A DNA stretch of 5,000 nt, from the NCBI GenBank assembly GCA_022360355.1, contig JAKSCY010000235.1, positions 1 to 5,000 of the forward strand, in the 5' to 3' direction. The DNA is from Chlorobiales bacterium (GTDB lineage Bacteria > Bacteroidota > Chlorobiia > Chlorobiales > Chlorobiaceae). Position numbers and translations under genes: made by a program. Shown piece by piece: positions 4,965 to 5,000 of this stretch. Under the pieces are notes generated by a model that saw only the letters and a list, made by a program, of their open reading frames with translations, was not told where the DNA came from and did not search any database. Each line of letters opens with the position of its first letter. Position 1 is the stretch's first letter.

Positions 4965-5000
4965 GATACTGGCCTCCTATCTGCCCGGCATCGTAACCGG
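4957..5000 (-). CDS. Possible 3' end of an upstream gene overlapping the helicase start
   Basis: One - strand frame is open from the window edge and reads GYDAGQIGGQYHD before a TGA at 4957-4959, overlapping the helicase ATG by eight bases (ATGACTGA). A second frame is also open and ends in an ATGA overlap, but it reads as Arg-rich and less protein-like. The third frame has a stop. A coupled gene upstream, such as a small regulator or excisionase, would suit the overlaps seen later in the operon, but 13 residues are too few to identify it. Confidence 0.3.
   Translation of the reverse strand, partial: GYDAGQIGGQYHD
4973..4978 (-). promoter_or_regulatory. Strong Shine-Dalgarno site for the helicase
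   Basis: AGGAGG on the - strand lies eight bases before the ATG at 4964. It decides the helicase start and indicates high translation. Only 36 bases upstream of the start are visible, so any promoter is outside or at the edge of the window. Confidence 0.8.

Noticed and set aside
10..4991. 11-base identity CTGCCCGGCAT at both ends of the window (10-20 and 4981-4991)
   Set aside because: One copy is inside the hlyD coding sequence and the other is just upstream of the helicase. An att repeat is conceivable, but no other sign supports it and the match is short.

Overview
The window looks like a chromosomal segment of a Gram-negative bacterium into which a mobile-element replication module has been inserted. 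The first 120 bases are the last 39 codons of a HlyD-type membrane fusion protein of a type I secretion system, which implies a two-membrane cell. The taxon cannot be fixed from sequence alone. Some delta-proteobacterial or Desulfobacterota lineage would fit, but the replication genes belong to families I associate with mobile elements of many phyla, including Bacteroidetes.

Layout. (1) 1-120, + strand: 3' end of hlyD. (2) 121-963: 843 bases with no convincing gene. They hold one good intrinsic terminator (370-407), an 11-bp direct repeat (616-626 and 700-710), a compact GC-rich structured patch (about 778-877) and an inverted repeat (902-949) just past the next gene. (3) 964-1956, - strand: a fusion of a four-helix membrane domain resembling DUF6804 with a C-type-lectin-like DUF1566/Lcl_C domain, carrying an unusual helical insertion near its C-terminus. 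(4) 1957-2117: a short spacer with a G-rich tract and two tiny open frames. (5) 2118-4964, - strand: four genes transcribed right to left. They are a RepA/RAD55-like RecA-fold helicase (4964-3822), a 69-residue unknown protein (3822-3613), a zinc-finger plus Toprim protein resembling DUF6371 (3616-2687) and a helix-turn-helix protein resembling phage small terminases (2618-2118). The frame of a further upstream gene may overlap the helicase start at the right edge.

How the genes fit together. The first three genes of the cluster overlap (TAATG, then ATGA), and two have strong AGGAGG Shine-Dalgarno sites, so they are almost certainly one translationally coupled operon. A zinc-binding Toprim protein beside a RecA-type helicase is the division of labour of phage T7 gp4 primase-helicase split over two polypeptides, so the operon is best read as the DNA replication module of an integrated plasmid, phage satellite or integrative element. 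The HTH protein after a 68-bp gap may be its regulator or a packaging/partition-type DNA-binding protein. No integrase, relaxase or capsid gene lies in the window, so the element type is undecided. The membrane-lectin fusion could be cargo of this element or a host gene beside its boundary.
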